Of a DNA stretch of 64,000 bases, positions 44,409 through 56,500 are shown one piece after another (position 1 is the first letter of the stretch; each line of letters begins with the position of its first letter). The position numbers and the translations under genes were made by a program. Under the pieces are notes generated by a model, which was given only the letters and a program-made list of their open reading frames with translations, was not told the DNA's origin and did no database searches. Source of the stretch: Anthoceros angustus (lineage: Eukaryota > Streptophyta > Anthocerotopsida > Anthocerotales > Anthocerotaceae); the NCBI GenBank assembly GCA_010909165.1, contig VJWM01000003.1, forward strand, positions 310,001-374,000. The letters are read 5' to 3'.

Positions 44409-45065
44409 ATGGAGATCTGGGCAGTGGGAGTGGTGCTTGTGCTGGGACTGATCGTGCTATGGGCCGCCAAGATCCTGAGCACAAGCTTGACGATGCGTGC
44501 TAGGGCCCGAGGCAGCGCCAGATCCCGCGCCGGCCGGCACTTCGTGAAGGCAGCACAGCTGCTGTCACAGGCCAAGGCGGGAGGCGGAAACCGCAACGCA
44601 TACAGGGAGGCCATCAAGGAGGCGGACGTGGCCATTTCTCTGGATCCCAAAGACGCTGCGAGTTACATCGTCAAGAGCCTCGCTTTGGAGCAGCTTGGCC
44701 AGCAAACAGCAGCGTTGCGCTACATGAGTGTAGCACTAGCTACGCCTGTTGTGCGCTCGCTCACGCCGGAGGATAAGGCGGATGCGCTGGCTAAGCGTGC
44801 TGGGATGCTGCTAGATCAGTCCCGGGGAAAGAAGAGCTTGCAGGCTGCTATTGCGGATCTGGAGGAGGCCGCTGAGTTGCAGCCGTTGAATGTCAAGGTG
44901 CTGTGTGCGCTGGGAGCTTGTTATGAGCGGCGGGGGAGCGGGTTCCGTGGCCAGGCGCTGGAGGCATATGAGAAGGCGCTGCTTATTGACTCGCAGCTGC
45001 CGGACGCCAGGGCTGCTGTCAACAGACTGCAAGCCGCTTCTGGTCCCGGTTGCAGGCGCTCCTAG
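44409..45065 (+). CDS. Membrane-anchored tetratricopeptide-repeat protein
   Basis: Single exon, 218 aa, ATG 44409. An N-terminal hydrophobic segment (residues 4-23, GVVLVLGLIVLWAA) followed by basic residues (MRARARGSARSRAG) predicts a signal anchor with the rest in the cytosol, or an organelle-outer-membrane anchor. TPR-like helical pairs occur at about 64-112 (REAIKEADVAISLDPKDAAS, then SYIVKSLALEQLGQQTAALR) and 145-205 (AIADLEEAAELQPLNVKVL, LGACYERRGSG, ALEAYEKALLIDSQLPDA). TPRs bind partner proteins, often chaperone tails; the partner is not predictable. Intact, GC-rich codon use. Family relatives occur across plants, but I do not name one. Confidence 0.75.
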   Translation: MEIWAVGVVLVLGLIVLWAAKILSTSLTMRARARGSARSRAGRHFVKAAQLLSQAKAGGGNRNAYREAIKEADVAISLDPKDAASYIVKSLALEQLGQQTAALRYMSVALATPVVRSLTPEDKADALAKRAGMLLDQSRGKKSLQAAIADLEEAAELQPLNVKVLCALGACYERRGSGFRGQALEAYEKALLIDSQLPDARAAVNRLQAASGPGCRRS

Positions 45066-45884
45066 TGACCATGGCTGGTCCTGCACGCAAAGTTTTCGGC
45101 TTCCGACGTGCTTTTTGATCTTTTGATCTAGTTCTGCAAGACTGGTTTCTGGCAGTTTCTGAACACACTCAGGTTTTTCTCCAGCCAAAGAGTCTGCTAC
45201 TTGGTGGAGGCTAGCGGTGCCGGTCAGGCAAGTTGGATCTAAATCCTGCAACGCCAGTCAGATTGCCTGTCTTGAGGCCCAGTCACAGAGGGGTTTCAGT
45301 TCACAAGAGTGACCAGCCACTGCAAAAAACATTCCAAGGGATACTATCTGCGAGCAATGTCTTCATGCATTCTATGCGTGAAGGGGATAACAATTTATGA
45401 TCTCTGCTGGCTGGTACTGGATGTGCAACTCGAGTATTTCACCGAAGGGATACTTATGTTTGAAGGGGGTTGCAATGTATGACCCCCGGAGGCTGGTACT
45501 GATTGGGCAGCCCCAAAAAGTCGCGTGGGGCTGGAGAGTGAATTACTCTTGGCTGCACATAGATTACTTTTGCTACTTCTAGCCGTATAGGTACTATTTT
45601 GATCCGATCTGAGAGAATTATCTCAGATCGATGCAGTCTATTCCTGGAGGAGGTTGCAATTTTCCACGAGACGAGGGGTTGTCTCTGTGATCAAGAGGGA
45701 TGGCTGGCCCCATCAAAGCTACAGGCAGAGTAACGAGCTTGTGTAAAAAATTGACGTAATTACTATTGTAGCTGGGAGATGCAAACCTATTACGGAGTCC
45801 CTCTCCTTTCTCCTTCCTGCCTGCACCGAGCATAGCATTGGGCCGTGCAAGAGCAAGCAGACCGGCCTGGATACAGGTCTTTTA
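45066..45884. other. 3' flank of the TPR gene, intergenic
   Basis: No supported gene. Two similar blocks containing GGGTTGCAATGTATGA / GGGGATAACAATTTATGA, each before a CTGGTACTG motif (45385-45422, 45465-45500), suggest a small local duplication. Confidence 0.4.
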
Positions 45885-46038
45885 AGTTTATTACCCGGTG
45901 AAGACAGCTAACAGGGAATAGCGTATAAGGGAATAGCGTATATGGGTAATGAATAGGTGGCCGAAGAGCGATTCGCTCTTGAGAACAATTTGTAAATTAA
46001 TGTTGGTAGGGGGATGATAAAGACTTAGAGAGTAACAA

Positions 46039-46610
46039 GCCTTGCATAAGAAGCATGCAACCCTTGATTTAGTTAGTAAGTTATAAGTAGTGGTGGTAAG
46101 ATTTAGCTTAGGGTTTAAGGAAGAAAGTCTGTAGTTATTTTCCATTTACATCTCCCTATATAAGGAGATGAGGCTAGCCCTAGAGAGGGATATATCTTGT
46201 GATCTAGCATGGGGAGCTACACTCTTGAGGATAGGACTTTGGAGCCTAAAGGCCTTGGGAGCCTAGAGTGTGAGCATGTCTAGAAGGATCCTAGCACTTG
46301 GGAGCTACACTCTTGTGAGGATAGGACTGTGGTGCCTAGAGGCCTTGGGAGCCTAGAGTGTGAGCGTGCTAGAGGAGAGCTGTTGAGGAGGAGATCGAGG
46401 GGAGAGAGCTAAGCTTCTAGCTTAGGCAAAGATGGGGAGCTCTCTCTGATCTCTCATGTATTCTTGTTGACTCTTGCTGGAATAAATAGCAGCCGGATGT
46501 CGAGTCGCCGTGGAAGGATGGCGGGCTACTTGGAGGCCTAGTGCTGGTGTCTGGTGATGTTTTTGTCGCTAACTGCGTGACTGCCCCACCTCGCTGAAAA
46601 GGGGGTGTTA
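46039..46610. mobile_element. About 570-bp insertion inside the left arm
   Basis: The left arm is interrupted here relative to the right arm: GAGAGTAAC ends before the insert and GAGTAACGATACTGG resumes after it, so about 5-7 bp (GTAAC or GAGTAAC) look like a target-site duplication. The insert carries an internal direct repeat (CTTGGGAGCCTAGAGTGTGA, at about 46254 and 46346) and no coding sequence. It could be a solo LTR or a small non-autonomous element; the termini are not diagnostic. Confidence 0.6.
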
Positions 46611-46897
46611 CTTAGAGTAACGATACTGGTGACATAAAATAGATTAAAAAAAGTGAAAATTAAAATGGTTAAAAAATTAATTAAAAAATGAAAATTAAAA
46701 TGGTTAAAAAATTAATTAATAGTTTTTCTGTTAACAAAATATTTGTGTTGCATGTTTCATGCAATCTCCTATTCGCTCCTATTAGAAAGGAATTGTTGCA
46801 ACCACAAGAGTTGCCTAAAGAGGACTCTTAGTGATCGGCGGTCTATAAGAGTCCCCCGAGTTAATCACTGCCTAATTGAGGCAACCCTGCAAGGTAT

Positions 46898-47160
46898 GTA
46901 AGGCTAGAGCAAGCGCTTTTAGCATTTATCATTTAGTTCTTTTAACATTCATGTAAAGCTAGAGCTAGCATTTATCATTTAGTTCTTTTAACATTCATGT
47001 AAGGCTAGAGCAAGCATTTATCATTTAGTTCTTTTAACATTCATGTAAGGCTAGAGCTAGCATTTATCATTTAGTTCTTTTAACATTCATGTAAGGCTAG
47101 AGCAAGCGCTTTTAGCATTCATCATTTAGTTCTTTTAGCATTCATCATTTAGTTCATGGT
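46898..47160. repeat. About 46-bp minisatellite, about five copies
   Basis: The unit GTAAGGCTAGAGCAAGC followed by ATTTATCATTTAGTTC and TTTTAACATTCAT starts at 46898, 46953, 46999, 47044 and 47091. The right arm (49283 onward) has only one unit, so the amplification is specific to the left arm. Confidence 0.85.
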
Positions 47161-48001
47161 GCACTGCAAGCCTTGTGTTGAGATAGATGTGGAGTATAAG
47201 ATCCGAGGATGTACAAAGTCAAAGCATAAAGAGAGAGAATGAATTAAGTATAATGTGTGTGTGTTCCAGCATGTCTTATACTCACCCCGAAGGGATGTGA
47301 CTCTTGGGGTCTAAGGGTAGCCTAACTAGATTGACATTCCAATACTCCCCCTCAGCCTAGACATGTTAGGCTAGCTTGCTATCTTGGTCGGGGAGCATAC
47401 TAACACCTAGAAGTGATGCACAAGCTAAGTGCTTGTTGCGGGGAGGCTTTTAGTCAAAATGTCTGCCCCCCATCAACTCTGTTGGGCAATACTCAAGTCC
47501 TATGTCCCCGGCTACACACTTCTAGTGCACATAATGATATTGGAGATCAATGTGCTTGGACCTAGAACTAAACTTCGGATTGCCGACGAGAGTGAGAGCG
47601 GATTAGTTGTCTATCTTAATGACCATTGGCTTCTTCTGTAACATACCAAGTTCATCAAGGAGTTGGATACGATCCACTATGCACTTAGTAGTGAGTGTAG
47701 CAGCCATGTACTCGGATTCAGTAGAAGAGAGTGCTATGGTGGTCTGCCGCTTGGATCCCCAATCAATAGCAGCGTCACAAAGCATCAAGGTGAATCCTTA
47801 TGTGGATTTCTTGGAGTCCCCGTCTCCCCCCAATTAGCGTCGGTGTAGGCTGAAAGTTAAGGAAAGGAGGCAGAAGCGGAATTGCCGGCTGGAGGTCCAT
47901 GGTACTTGAGTCCGTAAGCCATAGTCCCCTTAAGATAGCACAAAGTGCGCTTGAGGGCCGACCAATGTGTGGGAATGTGTGGGTCTGGGGTTAGCCATCT
48001 G

Positions 48002-48170
48002 TTGAGTGAGCACACGAACAGCATGGTTGTGCAGATCCAGTTGTTGAGTGAGCACACGAACAGCATGGTTGTGCAGATCCAGTTGTTGAGTGAGCACACG
48101 AACAACATGGTTGTGCAGATCCAGTTGTTGAGTGAGCACACGAACAGCATGGTTGTGCAGATCCAGTTGA
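48002..48170. repeat. 42-bp minisatellite, four copies, inside copia reverse transcriptase remnant
   Basis: The unit TTGAGTGAGCACACGAACAG, then CATGGTTGTGCAGATCCAG, starts at 48002, 48044, 48086 and 48128. 42 bp is 14 codons, so the minus-strand pol frame stays open through all copies. Confidence 0.95.
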
Positions 48171-49349
48171 TCTGCCCTATTTCTTCTTGATAAGGAATCG
48201 TCTCCATATACTTGCGCTCCTCGTCGGTCTTGGGTGCTTGGTCAGAGGACAGTGGTGCTCCACGGCAAGCGGAGTAGGTGCAGGTTTGCACTCCAGCATG
48301 TTGAAGCAAGTTAGCGTGTTCTTAATACATTGCGTTCGAGTAAGTTGCAAGGTTGTAAGTGCAAGTTTCAATACTATAATTCTGTAAAGAGGGTAATATA
48401 CAATCTGGGAGTTTTGTGCCTTGTTCGAGTAAGATGCAAGGTTGTAAGTGCAAGTTTCAATACTATAATTCTGTAAAGAGGTTAATATACAATCTGGGAG
48501 TTTTGTGCCTTTTATATGCCTAAAGGGGTTTCCAATGGCTCTAGAATGTAGGTTTTTTGGCACTTGATCCAAAAAAGGCCTTAGAAAAGGGTATTGAACA
48601 TGCGCTGAACATAATATTCATGTCCACATCATGCCGGCGAAGGGTATGGACCATACAATGTCTGTCAGTTTGGACCCAGTTAACGCCCATGTATGAGGAC
48701 CATTAGAGCCGGTAAAGTTGAAAAATTATGAGCATTCTACGGCAAACCTATGGTTAAGCATGGTATCGTTCTCGAAGAATATATGTGCATGTTCAGGTAC
48801 CCACTAAAATATGGAGCATATCATTACTTTGAGACTGCCGGGTGAATAGACGCGATGTTGCCCGTGAATAAGGAGTCGGTCTACAAGGTGAATTATATTA
48901 ACTTCCTTGCAGAATTATGGTAGTTTTATTACCCGGGTGAAGACTAATAGGGAATAGCTTATATGGGTAATGAATAGGTGGCCGAAGAAGGATTCGCTTT
49001 TGAGAACAGTTTGCTTATTCAGCTGTAAATTAATATTGGGAGAGGGATGATTAACACATAGAGTAACGATACTGGTGAAATAAGGTAGAAAAGTGAAAAC
49101 CTAAAATAGATAGAAAATTAATTAATAGTTGCCTTGTTAAGTTGATGCATGCTTTATGCAATCTCCTATTAGAAAGGAATGGCTGCAACCACGAAGAGCT
49201 GCCTAAAAACTCTTAGTGATCAGTGCTTTGCAAGAATCCCGCAAGTTAACAAAAGCCTAGTTGAGGCGAGCCTGCAGGATATGTAAGGCTAAAGCAAGTG
49301 CTTTGAGCATTCATAGTTCATGGTGCGTTGCAAGCCTTGTGTTGAGAGA

Positions 49350-49535
49350 GCTATAGAGAGCCTAGTTAGTGAGCTTGTCGTTGAACCGAGCCTAGCTATT
49401 GTCGTTGAGCCAAGGGTAGTAGCCAGTCGTGGAGAGCCTAGCTAGACCCTAGCTAGTGAGCTTGTCATTGAGCCAAGGTAGTAGCTAGTTGTGGAGAGCC
49501 TAGTTAGTGAGCTTGTTGTTGAGCCGAGCCGAGTG
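49350..49535. repeat. Short tandem repeats at the edge of the GC-rich element
   Basis: Repeated blocks of GAGAGCCTAG(C/T)TAGTGAGCTTG followed by TCGTTGAGCC, at least three times, diverged and of unequal length. Confidence 0.65.
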
Positions 49536-51110
49536 TGGGCTACGGACTTCCCTTGGGGGTTAGGAAATAAGTTGGGTTTTGTTTTTTTCGTAGGTCCGAA
49601 GTGTAAAATAAGGCGGAAAAGGAGGAATAAGCACGGACGGCGCTCCGGACTGTGCTCCGGAGTGTACTCCGGACTCGGAGTAGGTAACGGACCCCGGTAC
49701 CACTACGACGAGCCACGGACCGCGCACCGGGGTATCGGGATAAGTCCGGAACCCACTCCGGGTTAAAACAGACAAATGCAGTAACTTAGAAGTTGAGTCG
49801 TGAGTCGACAGAGCGCGCCACGTGGACGGTCCCGAATGGAAGGCAGGCATACGTGAGCCAGGGCCGCAAGAGGCGTTATAAGCGCATTCAGCGTCTTGCG
49901 GCAGTAAGGCGAGTAAGGCGCCGTGAGAGTAAGCCATGCGGACCTCTGGCGATTCACGACGAGGAAGGCACCTCCCGCCCGTTACTCTAGCAGCGGCCCG
50001 GCGAGGAGGTCATTTCTGTGCGACCTCGAGACAATTCTCGCGATCTCGCCCGCAACCCCGCCCGCGCTATCTCCGAACGCCAGCACCTGCCAGCTCACCT
50101 TTGAGGTTGGAGGCGGTGACGCCAAGAGGGCGATCGTGCCGATCACGACAATCGTCTGGAGTAAGAAGAAGAAGAAGCGATGGGACCCAAGAAGGCTGGA
50201 GGTATGGGCGCCATGGAACCTGGTGGAGCGCAACATTGTCACCTGGCGCTATCCGGACTTTGGGCCGTGGCTGGAGGAGGTGGGGGGATTGGTCGAGGAA
50301 TGGCACTGTGGACTACGGACTTCCCTGGGGGGTTAGAAATTAGGTAGGGTTTTGTTTTTTTTGTAGGAGTAAAGGATAAAATGAGGCGGAAAAGGGGAAA
50401 TAAGCATGGGTAGCACTCCGGACGGCACTCTGGAGTATACTCCGGACTCCGGAGTGAGGAACGTACCAGGACCTACTATGGTAGGCGCCACGGTAACAGG
50501 ATAAGTCCGGACCCACTCCAAGACCAGGCAGGATAAGTACGCCCAGAAAAGTAACTCAGGAGTTGAGCCGTGGGAGCGGACCAGGCGCCGCCACGTGGGC
50601 AACTCTGAGTGGAGAACGGCATGCACCGCCAGATCAGAACCTTGCCAGAGGCAGTATTCACGCCTGGACGCGCGGCGAAGGCCGAGTACGCGCGCGTAAG
50701 GCCGCAGTAAGCGGAGGCGAAGGTCGTAAGCCATGCACCGCGCTACATGTGGAAGAGGCGCCCCGCCCGTTACTCCCGGAGCGCCGGGGAAGGTCATTTC
50801 TGTGCGACCTCGAGACAATTCTCGCGATCTCTTGCGCTCCATGATCCGGCTCTGGCGGTATCTCGTGGACACTCAGACGCTCGCGCTGCTCACCGCTGAG
50901 GTATGGGCGCCATGGAACCTTGTGGGCGCAACATTGTGACCCGCGCTATCCGGACTTTGGGCCACAGCTCCGAGGCGGGAGGACCAAGGCGATGGCACCC
51001 AAAAGCCCGCGGAAGTTTGGGAGCCATGGAACCTTGTGGAGCGCAACATTGTGACCCGCGCTATCCGGACTTTGGGCCCCGCCCAGGAAGGTGAGAATTG
51101 GTGCAGGAGT
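49536..51110 (+). repeat. LTR-like region of a GC-rich gag-only element, internally duplicated
   Basis: A block beginning GGGCTACGGACTTCCCTTGG, with a GTTTTGTTTTTTTCGTAGG tract, CACTCCGGA repeats and a GGATAAGTCCGG block, is present at 49540-49990 and again at 50315-50790. After each comes a GGTCATTTCTGTGCGACCTC block. A second motif (GGCGCCATGGAACCT, then GCAACATTGT and CTATCCGGACTTTGGGCC) occurs at about 50206, 50907 and 51023. The end aligns with 57780-57830 (GACATTTG, then TCCGGAGTTCG or TCCGGGAGTTCG), where a TGGCACCTAGGCGTG block is a candidate primer-binding site. I treat this as LTR sequence; exact borders are not resolvable. Confidence 0.55.
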
Positions 51111-51149
51111 GGCATTTGGATGTGTTCCATGGTCCGACATTTGACAAGG

Positions 51150-54100
51150 TCACCGTCCGGAGTTCGCCGGAAGATCTTGGCGGTCAATAAGGAGGTGCGG
51201 TCCAAGAACCTCCGGAGGACCCAAGGCGATGGACCTTGAGGTCCCGAGGCGCCTACAACCGCCCAAAGGAGGAAGAGGGGAGTGGTGCGGGCCCCTCAAG
51301 GCGAAGGGAAGATAGGGCCACCACAGCTGGCGCCGAGGCTCGACGCAACGACCACCAACGGTTGGTCGATATCCGACCGCTGACACCGAGTAAGGGCGGC
51401 CCGGATCATTGTCCATCGAACCTACTCACCAAGGTGGATCACCTTGGTGATAATCTGATAGTATTCACGCCATGGAACCTTGTGGAGCGGCAAGGGCGCC
51501 GAGGGAGGAGGCGGAGGAAGGATTATTTTCGCCTGCTTAGCCAGGCTCGCAAGCTCAGACCGAGAAGCCTCGCCATCTGGGCCGCCCCATACCCGATCCA
51601 TGTATGGGGGCATTTCGAGCTCCTCAAGGAAGGAGAGCTTGAGCGAGCGCCCGAAAGGACCGGAGGCCCCGCCAAGTGGAGCGGCAAGGGCGCCGAGGGA
51701 GGAGGCCGATCGTCAAAGCCAAACGGACGGAGGAGGACGATCGAGGATTCCTGACTCCATACGCCTGAACGGACCCCTCACCACCTGTGGAAGTATGGAA
51801 GAAATTCCCGCCTCCTCCGTGCCCCAACCAGAGCACCCAGAAGCTGCCGACCCCAGCAGCCCGCCATCACCACCTACCGAGGAGCCTCACGACTGTGAGG
51901 GAGCCAAGAGACGCAAGACCACTTACCAACGCTGCACCTGGGCCGGCAAGACTTCCCCGCCTACCTGAGTGGCAAGAGGCGGAGGAAGCAGAAGGAGGCG
52001 GAGGCGAAGGGACGCGCCTGTGGAGCGGAGGACACTGCAGCCACACCCGAGCCGGTCCTGTCGCCGACCGGAAGGGGCAAAAAGGCTTGCTCCCGGACTC
52101 CCTCACCTCCTCCGAGCCCCAGGAGGAAAAGGGCGGAGAAGGAGCTCGCGCCAAAAGGGCCAAGGAGGGGAAGCCCGAGCCAAGACTCGTGACCTAAGGG
52201 TCCCGATTAGGTCCGAGAACCCCCCGGCCACTCGGACAGCAGTATGGAGGTCCTTGGCGGACCGTGAGATGCCGGCCCCGCCACGGACTTTGTGGGAGCC
52301 TCACCGGCGGCCGTGGAAGAAACACGGCGGGTCCTGCTACCATGGACGGTATGCCTGGGGTCTCGGGGATGGCCGAGAAGACCTGTGGAGGTAGAAGCCA
52401 CCCGAGGCGCATGGTACTCCTCCGTGAGCTTGGAGGAGCCCAGAGGCGAAGGAAGGCCAAGCTCGGCCGATTGAGGAGGGAAACGCCGAGGCCGAGAGGG
52501 AGGTCCGTCCATCCGCAAGGACCGGACCAAATTCCTTCACCGGAGGAACACCAAGGCACTAAGGAGGCCCAGGAGGCGGAGAAGGAGCTCGCGCCAAAAG
52601 GGCCAAGGAGGCGAGAGGGTGAGGCGGGGCGCAAGCGTAACGGGCGCGGATCCGCGAGGCAGCGACCGACCAGAGCCAAGCCGAGAGGCTCGTGAAGGTG
52701 GCCAAGGAGGCGGAGGCCACGGCGGCCGATCGCGATCACTATCGGCGTGATCGGAACCGTGGAGGAGGCGGCCGAGAGCCACGGCCAATCAAGGCCGAGC
52801 AGTGGCATGAGCAAGCACGACAAGCCGCAAACACCGGAGGCCAAGACCCGGAAATCGGGACCCTGTGCAGCAAGAGGTAGAAGGGAGGCGGAGTTGGAGG
52901 ACAAGAAGGACACCTTGGAGTTACAACCCAAGACGCTGGAGCAGCAAGGAATTCTCAATGGGAGAATCCAGACTTCGAGTGAGATAGAGCGCCCGCCTCC
53001 GCTCAAGATGGAGCAGAGGTGGCGGAGCGCGACCAACCAGCCCAAGAAGCTCGCACAAGGAGGTGGAGGATCTCGGACTCGGCTCGGGAGGTGGAGCAGC
53101 GGCGGAGATGGAGGACCGCAAGGAGACTTTGAGCCGCAGCCCAAACTATCATTGAGAGGAATGGTAGTCTAGGACATGGTCGCGAACGCGACCGGAAATA
53201 GAGCGCCCGCCTGCTGGCGGAGGCGAAGGAAGGCGGAACAGGAGCGTGACGCCGAGATGGAAAAGGGCTCGGTGAAGGTGGCCAAGGCGGAGGCCACGGC
53301 GGCCGATCGCGATCACTATCGGCGTGATCGGGCCGGTGGAGGAGGCGGAGAGAGCCACGGCCAATCGAAGGCGGCGGAGTTGGAGCAAGTGGAGCAAGCA
53401 CGGACAAGCCGCAAACACCGGAGGAGGCGGCCGAGAGGGAGGTCCGTCCATCCGCAAGGACCGGACCAAATTCCTTCACCGGAGGCCAAGACCCGGAGGT
53501 AGAAGGGAGGCGGCGGAGTTGGAGGACAAGAAGGACACCTTGGAGTTACAACTCCAAGGCAGCGTCGGCGGCAAGGAATTCTCAATGGGAGAATCCGGGA
53601 CTTGACGAGATAGGCGCCTCCTGCACGAAGATGGAGGCGGGAGGTGGCGGAGCAGCGGACCAACCGGGCCCAAGCTCGCACAAGGAGGTGGAGGATCTCG
53701 GACTCGGCTCGGGAGGTGGAGCAGAGGTGGCGGCGGAGATGGAGGACCGCAAGGAGACTTTGGGCTGCGGCTCAAACTATCGTGAGAGGAATGGTAGTGC
53801 GGGACATGGTCGCGAACGCGACCGGAAATAGAGCGGCCCGGCTCGGCTCCGGCTCTGTTGGCGGGCCAGTCGATGGCGATGGAGCAGGGAGGCGGGGCGT
53901 CGCCGAGATGGAAAAGAACTGGGTGAAGCCCGCAGCCGTGGAAGAAATTCCCGCCTCCTCCGAGGCGGGAGATGGCGGAGTTAATGTAATGGACAAGGAG
54001 GCGAGGGCGCCGAGGCGGAGGACAAGAAGCCGGTCCACCGAGGAAGTCGGAAGGGGCAGCTGCGTTATGGCGGGCAAGGTGGCGGAGCGGAAGCGGAGAG

Positions 54101-56500
54101 TTGGAGCAAGTGGAGCAATGACGATCATGGAGGTGACCGAGGCCCCGCCAAGTGGAGCAAGTGGAGCAGCGGACCCCAAGGTAAGTTCACCACCACCCGA
54201 GGCGGGAGGTGGAGCAACAAGGGCAATGTGCCTCCGAGCATCTATGGCGAAGGGAGTATCGGGTGCTCGGGCACACGTGGAAGAGGCAATCCAGCAAGTG
54301 GATTCGGACTTTGCCTATTACCACACCGAGCTCCTCAAGGAGGCGGAGAAGGAGCTCGCGCCAAAAGGGCCAAGGAGGCGGCCGAGAGCCACGGCCAATC
54401 AAGGCCGAGGAGGAGGAAGAAGGGGCACGAGACAAAGACAGGACCCTAGGGGCCCTGCTTGGAGACGACGGCAAGGAGGAGCCCAAGAGGAGCGGACGCA
54501 GGACCCCAAGGTAAGTTCACCACCACCCGATCCGGCGGGGGTGAGGGCCCGCAGGGTGCAACCGGGGAGCCAACCCAACCAAGACAAGGGTCGGGGGTAA
54601 GGAGGAGGACCTAGCGATCTGAGGTCCACGTGAAGGGGTCCGAGTTGGAGATCGGACCCGTGTCATCTGGACCACGAGGTCCGAACCCGAGACGAGGCCG
54701 GACCTCGAGGTCCGGACTCGGGAAATAAACCGACCTTGGAGTTCAGTTCGAGTCGAGACCGACCTCGAGGTCCGGACTCCCTCACCTCCTCAAGGAAGGA
54801 GGAGCCCCTCGACTTACGCTAGGGGAGGACAGCAGCCGGCCGGTCACATCGCCCGGCCGGAAGGGCAAAAGGCTTGCTCCGGACTCCCTCACCTCCTCAA
54901 GGCCCAGGAGGAAAAGGCGGAGAAGGAGCTCATGACCAAAAGGGCCAAGGAGGCGGAGGAAGCTCGGCTCGGCCTCGGGACCTAAGGGTCTGATTAGGTC
55001 CGAGAACCCAGTCGGACTTACTCGGACAGCAGTATGGAGGTCCTTGGCGGACCGTGAGATGCCGGCCCCGCCACGGACTTTGTGGGAGCCTCACACGGCC
55101 GTGGAAGAAACACGGCGGGTCCAGCTACCGTCATGGACGGTATGCTCTGGGTCTGGATGGCCGAGAAGACCCGGAGGTAGAAGCCACCGGGCGCATGGTA
55201 CTCCTCCGAGGCGGTTGGAGGAGCCGAGGCGAGAAGGAAGGCCAAGCTCTCGGCCGATTGAGGAGGAGGAGCCCAGGAGGCGGAGGCGGAGGTGGTCCAT
55301 CCGCAGGCCGGACCAAATTCCTTCAGTGGAGGCAGTGAGACCAAGGAGGCCCAGGAGGCGGAGGACCTCTGCAGGGAGGCGGGAGGTGGCCAAGGAGGCG
55401 AGGAGGAGGCGGAGAAGGAGGCGGCGGACGAGCCAAGAGGCTCGGTGAAGGTGGCCAGGAGGCGGAGGCCACGGCGGCCGATCGCGATCACTATCGGCGT
55501 GATCGGGCCGGTGGAGGAGGCGGCCGAGAGCCACGGCCAATCGAAGGCGATGGAGCAGAGGTGGCGGAGCAAGCACGGACAAGCCGGGCTCTGGAGGCCA
55601 AGACCCGGAAATCGGGACCTCGGCATGCAGAGTAGAAGGGAGGCGGCGGAGTTGGAGGAGGCGGAGGACAAGAAGGACACCTTGGAGTTACAACTCCAAG
55701 GCGCGGAGGCGGCAAGGAATTCTCAATGGGAGAATCCGGGACTTGACGAGATAGGCGCCTCCGGCTCTGAAGATGGAGGCGAGGAGGTGGCGGAGCAGCG
55801 GACCAAGGAGGCCAAGCTCGCACAAGGAGGTGGAGGATCTCGGACTCGGCTCGGGAGGTGGAGCAGCGGCGGAGATGGAGGACCGCAAGGAGACTTTGGG
55901 CTGACTCAAACTATCATTGAGAGGAATGGTAGTCTAGGACATGGTCGCGAACGCGACCGGAAGGGCAAAAGGCTTGCTCCGGACTCGGGAGGTGGCCAAG
56001 GAGGCGGAGGCGATGGAGCAGGGAGGCGGGGCGTCGCCGAGATGGAAAAGAACTGGGTGAAGCCGCGATCGCGTGTTGCCCGGCCAAATGCAGGCGGGAG
56101 ATGGCGGAGTTGCGACGGAATGGACAAGGAGGCGGCGGAGTTGGAGGACAAGAAGCTGCTGGTCGGTGAGGAAGTCGGAAGGGGCAGCTGCGTTATGGCG
56201 GGCAAGGTGGCGGAGCGGAAGCGGAGAGTTGGAGCAAGTGGAGCAATGACGATCATGGAGGTGACCGAGGCACTGGCACCATGAGAAGCAGCGGCCCATA
56301 TCCAACTCAAGCGGGAGGTGGAGCAACAAGGGCAATGTGCCTCCCGAGCATCTATGGCGAAGGGAGTATCGGGTGCTCCGGGCACACGTGGAAGAGGCAA
56401 TCCAGCAAGTGGATTCGGACTTTGCCTATTACCACACTGAGCTCCTGAAGGCGGTAGAGGCCTCCCACGCCACAGACGGCCCCGGAAGGCCCTGAGGGGA
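51150..56500 (+). mobile_element. Shuffled gag-like coding region of a GC-rich LTR element, no pol found
   Basis: Fragments of one long charged, coiled-coil-like protein recur in broken frames: LLTKVDHLxDNL near the start (51420-51460), a Lys/Glu/Arg-rich middle (RDHYRRDR at about 52735, 53315, 55490; ELEDKKDTLELQL at about 52890, 53515, 55665; RKETL after EDR at about 53115, 53745, 55885), and a C-terminal EAIQQVDSDFAYYHTELLK (54285, 56395). Segments repeat two or three times in non-collinear order, for example ATGGTCGCGAACGCGACCGG at 53176, 53805, 55941 and GGAATTCTCAATGGGAGAAT at about 52949, 53576, 55716. No protease, reverse transcriptase, integrase or RNase H signature is visible. This resembles a non-autonomous gag-only LTR retrotransposon. 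No intact frame remains in the sequence as given. Confidence 0.55.

Larger units (their letters stand above)
45885..49350 (-). mobile_element. Decayed Ty1/copia retrotransposon with LTR-like arms
   Basis: Minus-strand fragments of copia pol: ribonuclease H (47603-47788: DAAIDWGSKRQTTIALSSTE then SEYMAA) and the end of reverse transcriptase (47857-48309: TDEERKYMETIPYQEEIGQI; SALKRTLCYLKGTMAYGLKY). They are flanked by directly repeated arms: 45885-46038 plus 46611-47190 on the left, 48925-49350 on the right. The arms share TGGGTAATGAATAGGTGGCC, GAGTAACGATACTGGTGA, ACTCTTAGTGATC, GGCTAGAGCAAGC and GCAAGCCTTGTGTTGAGA. The arms look like LTRs. Gag, protease and integrase were not found. The pol pieces carry frameshifts and an internal minisatellite, so the element is dead. 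Confidence 0.7.

Noticed and set aside
48002-48170. CRISPR-like array (regular 42-bp repeats)
   Set aside because: Whole units repeat without unique spacers, inside a plant retrotransposon; this is a minisatellite.
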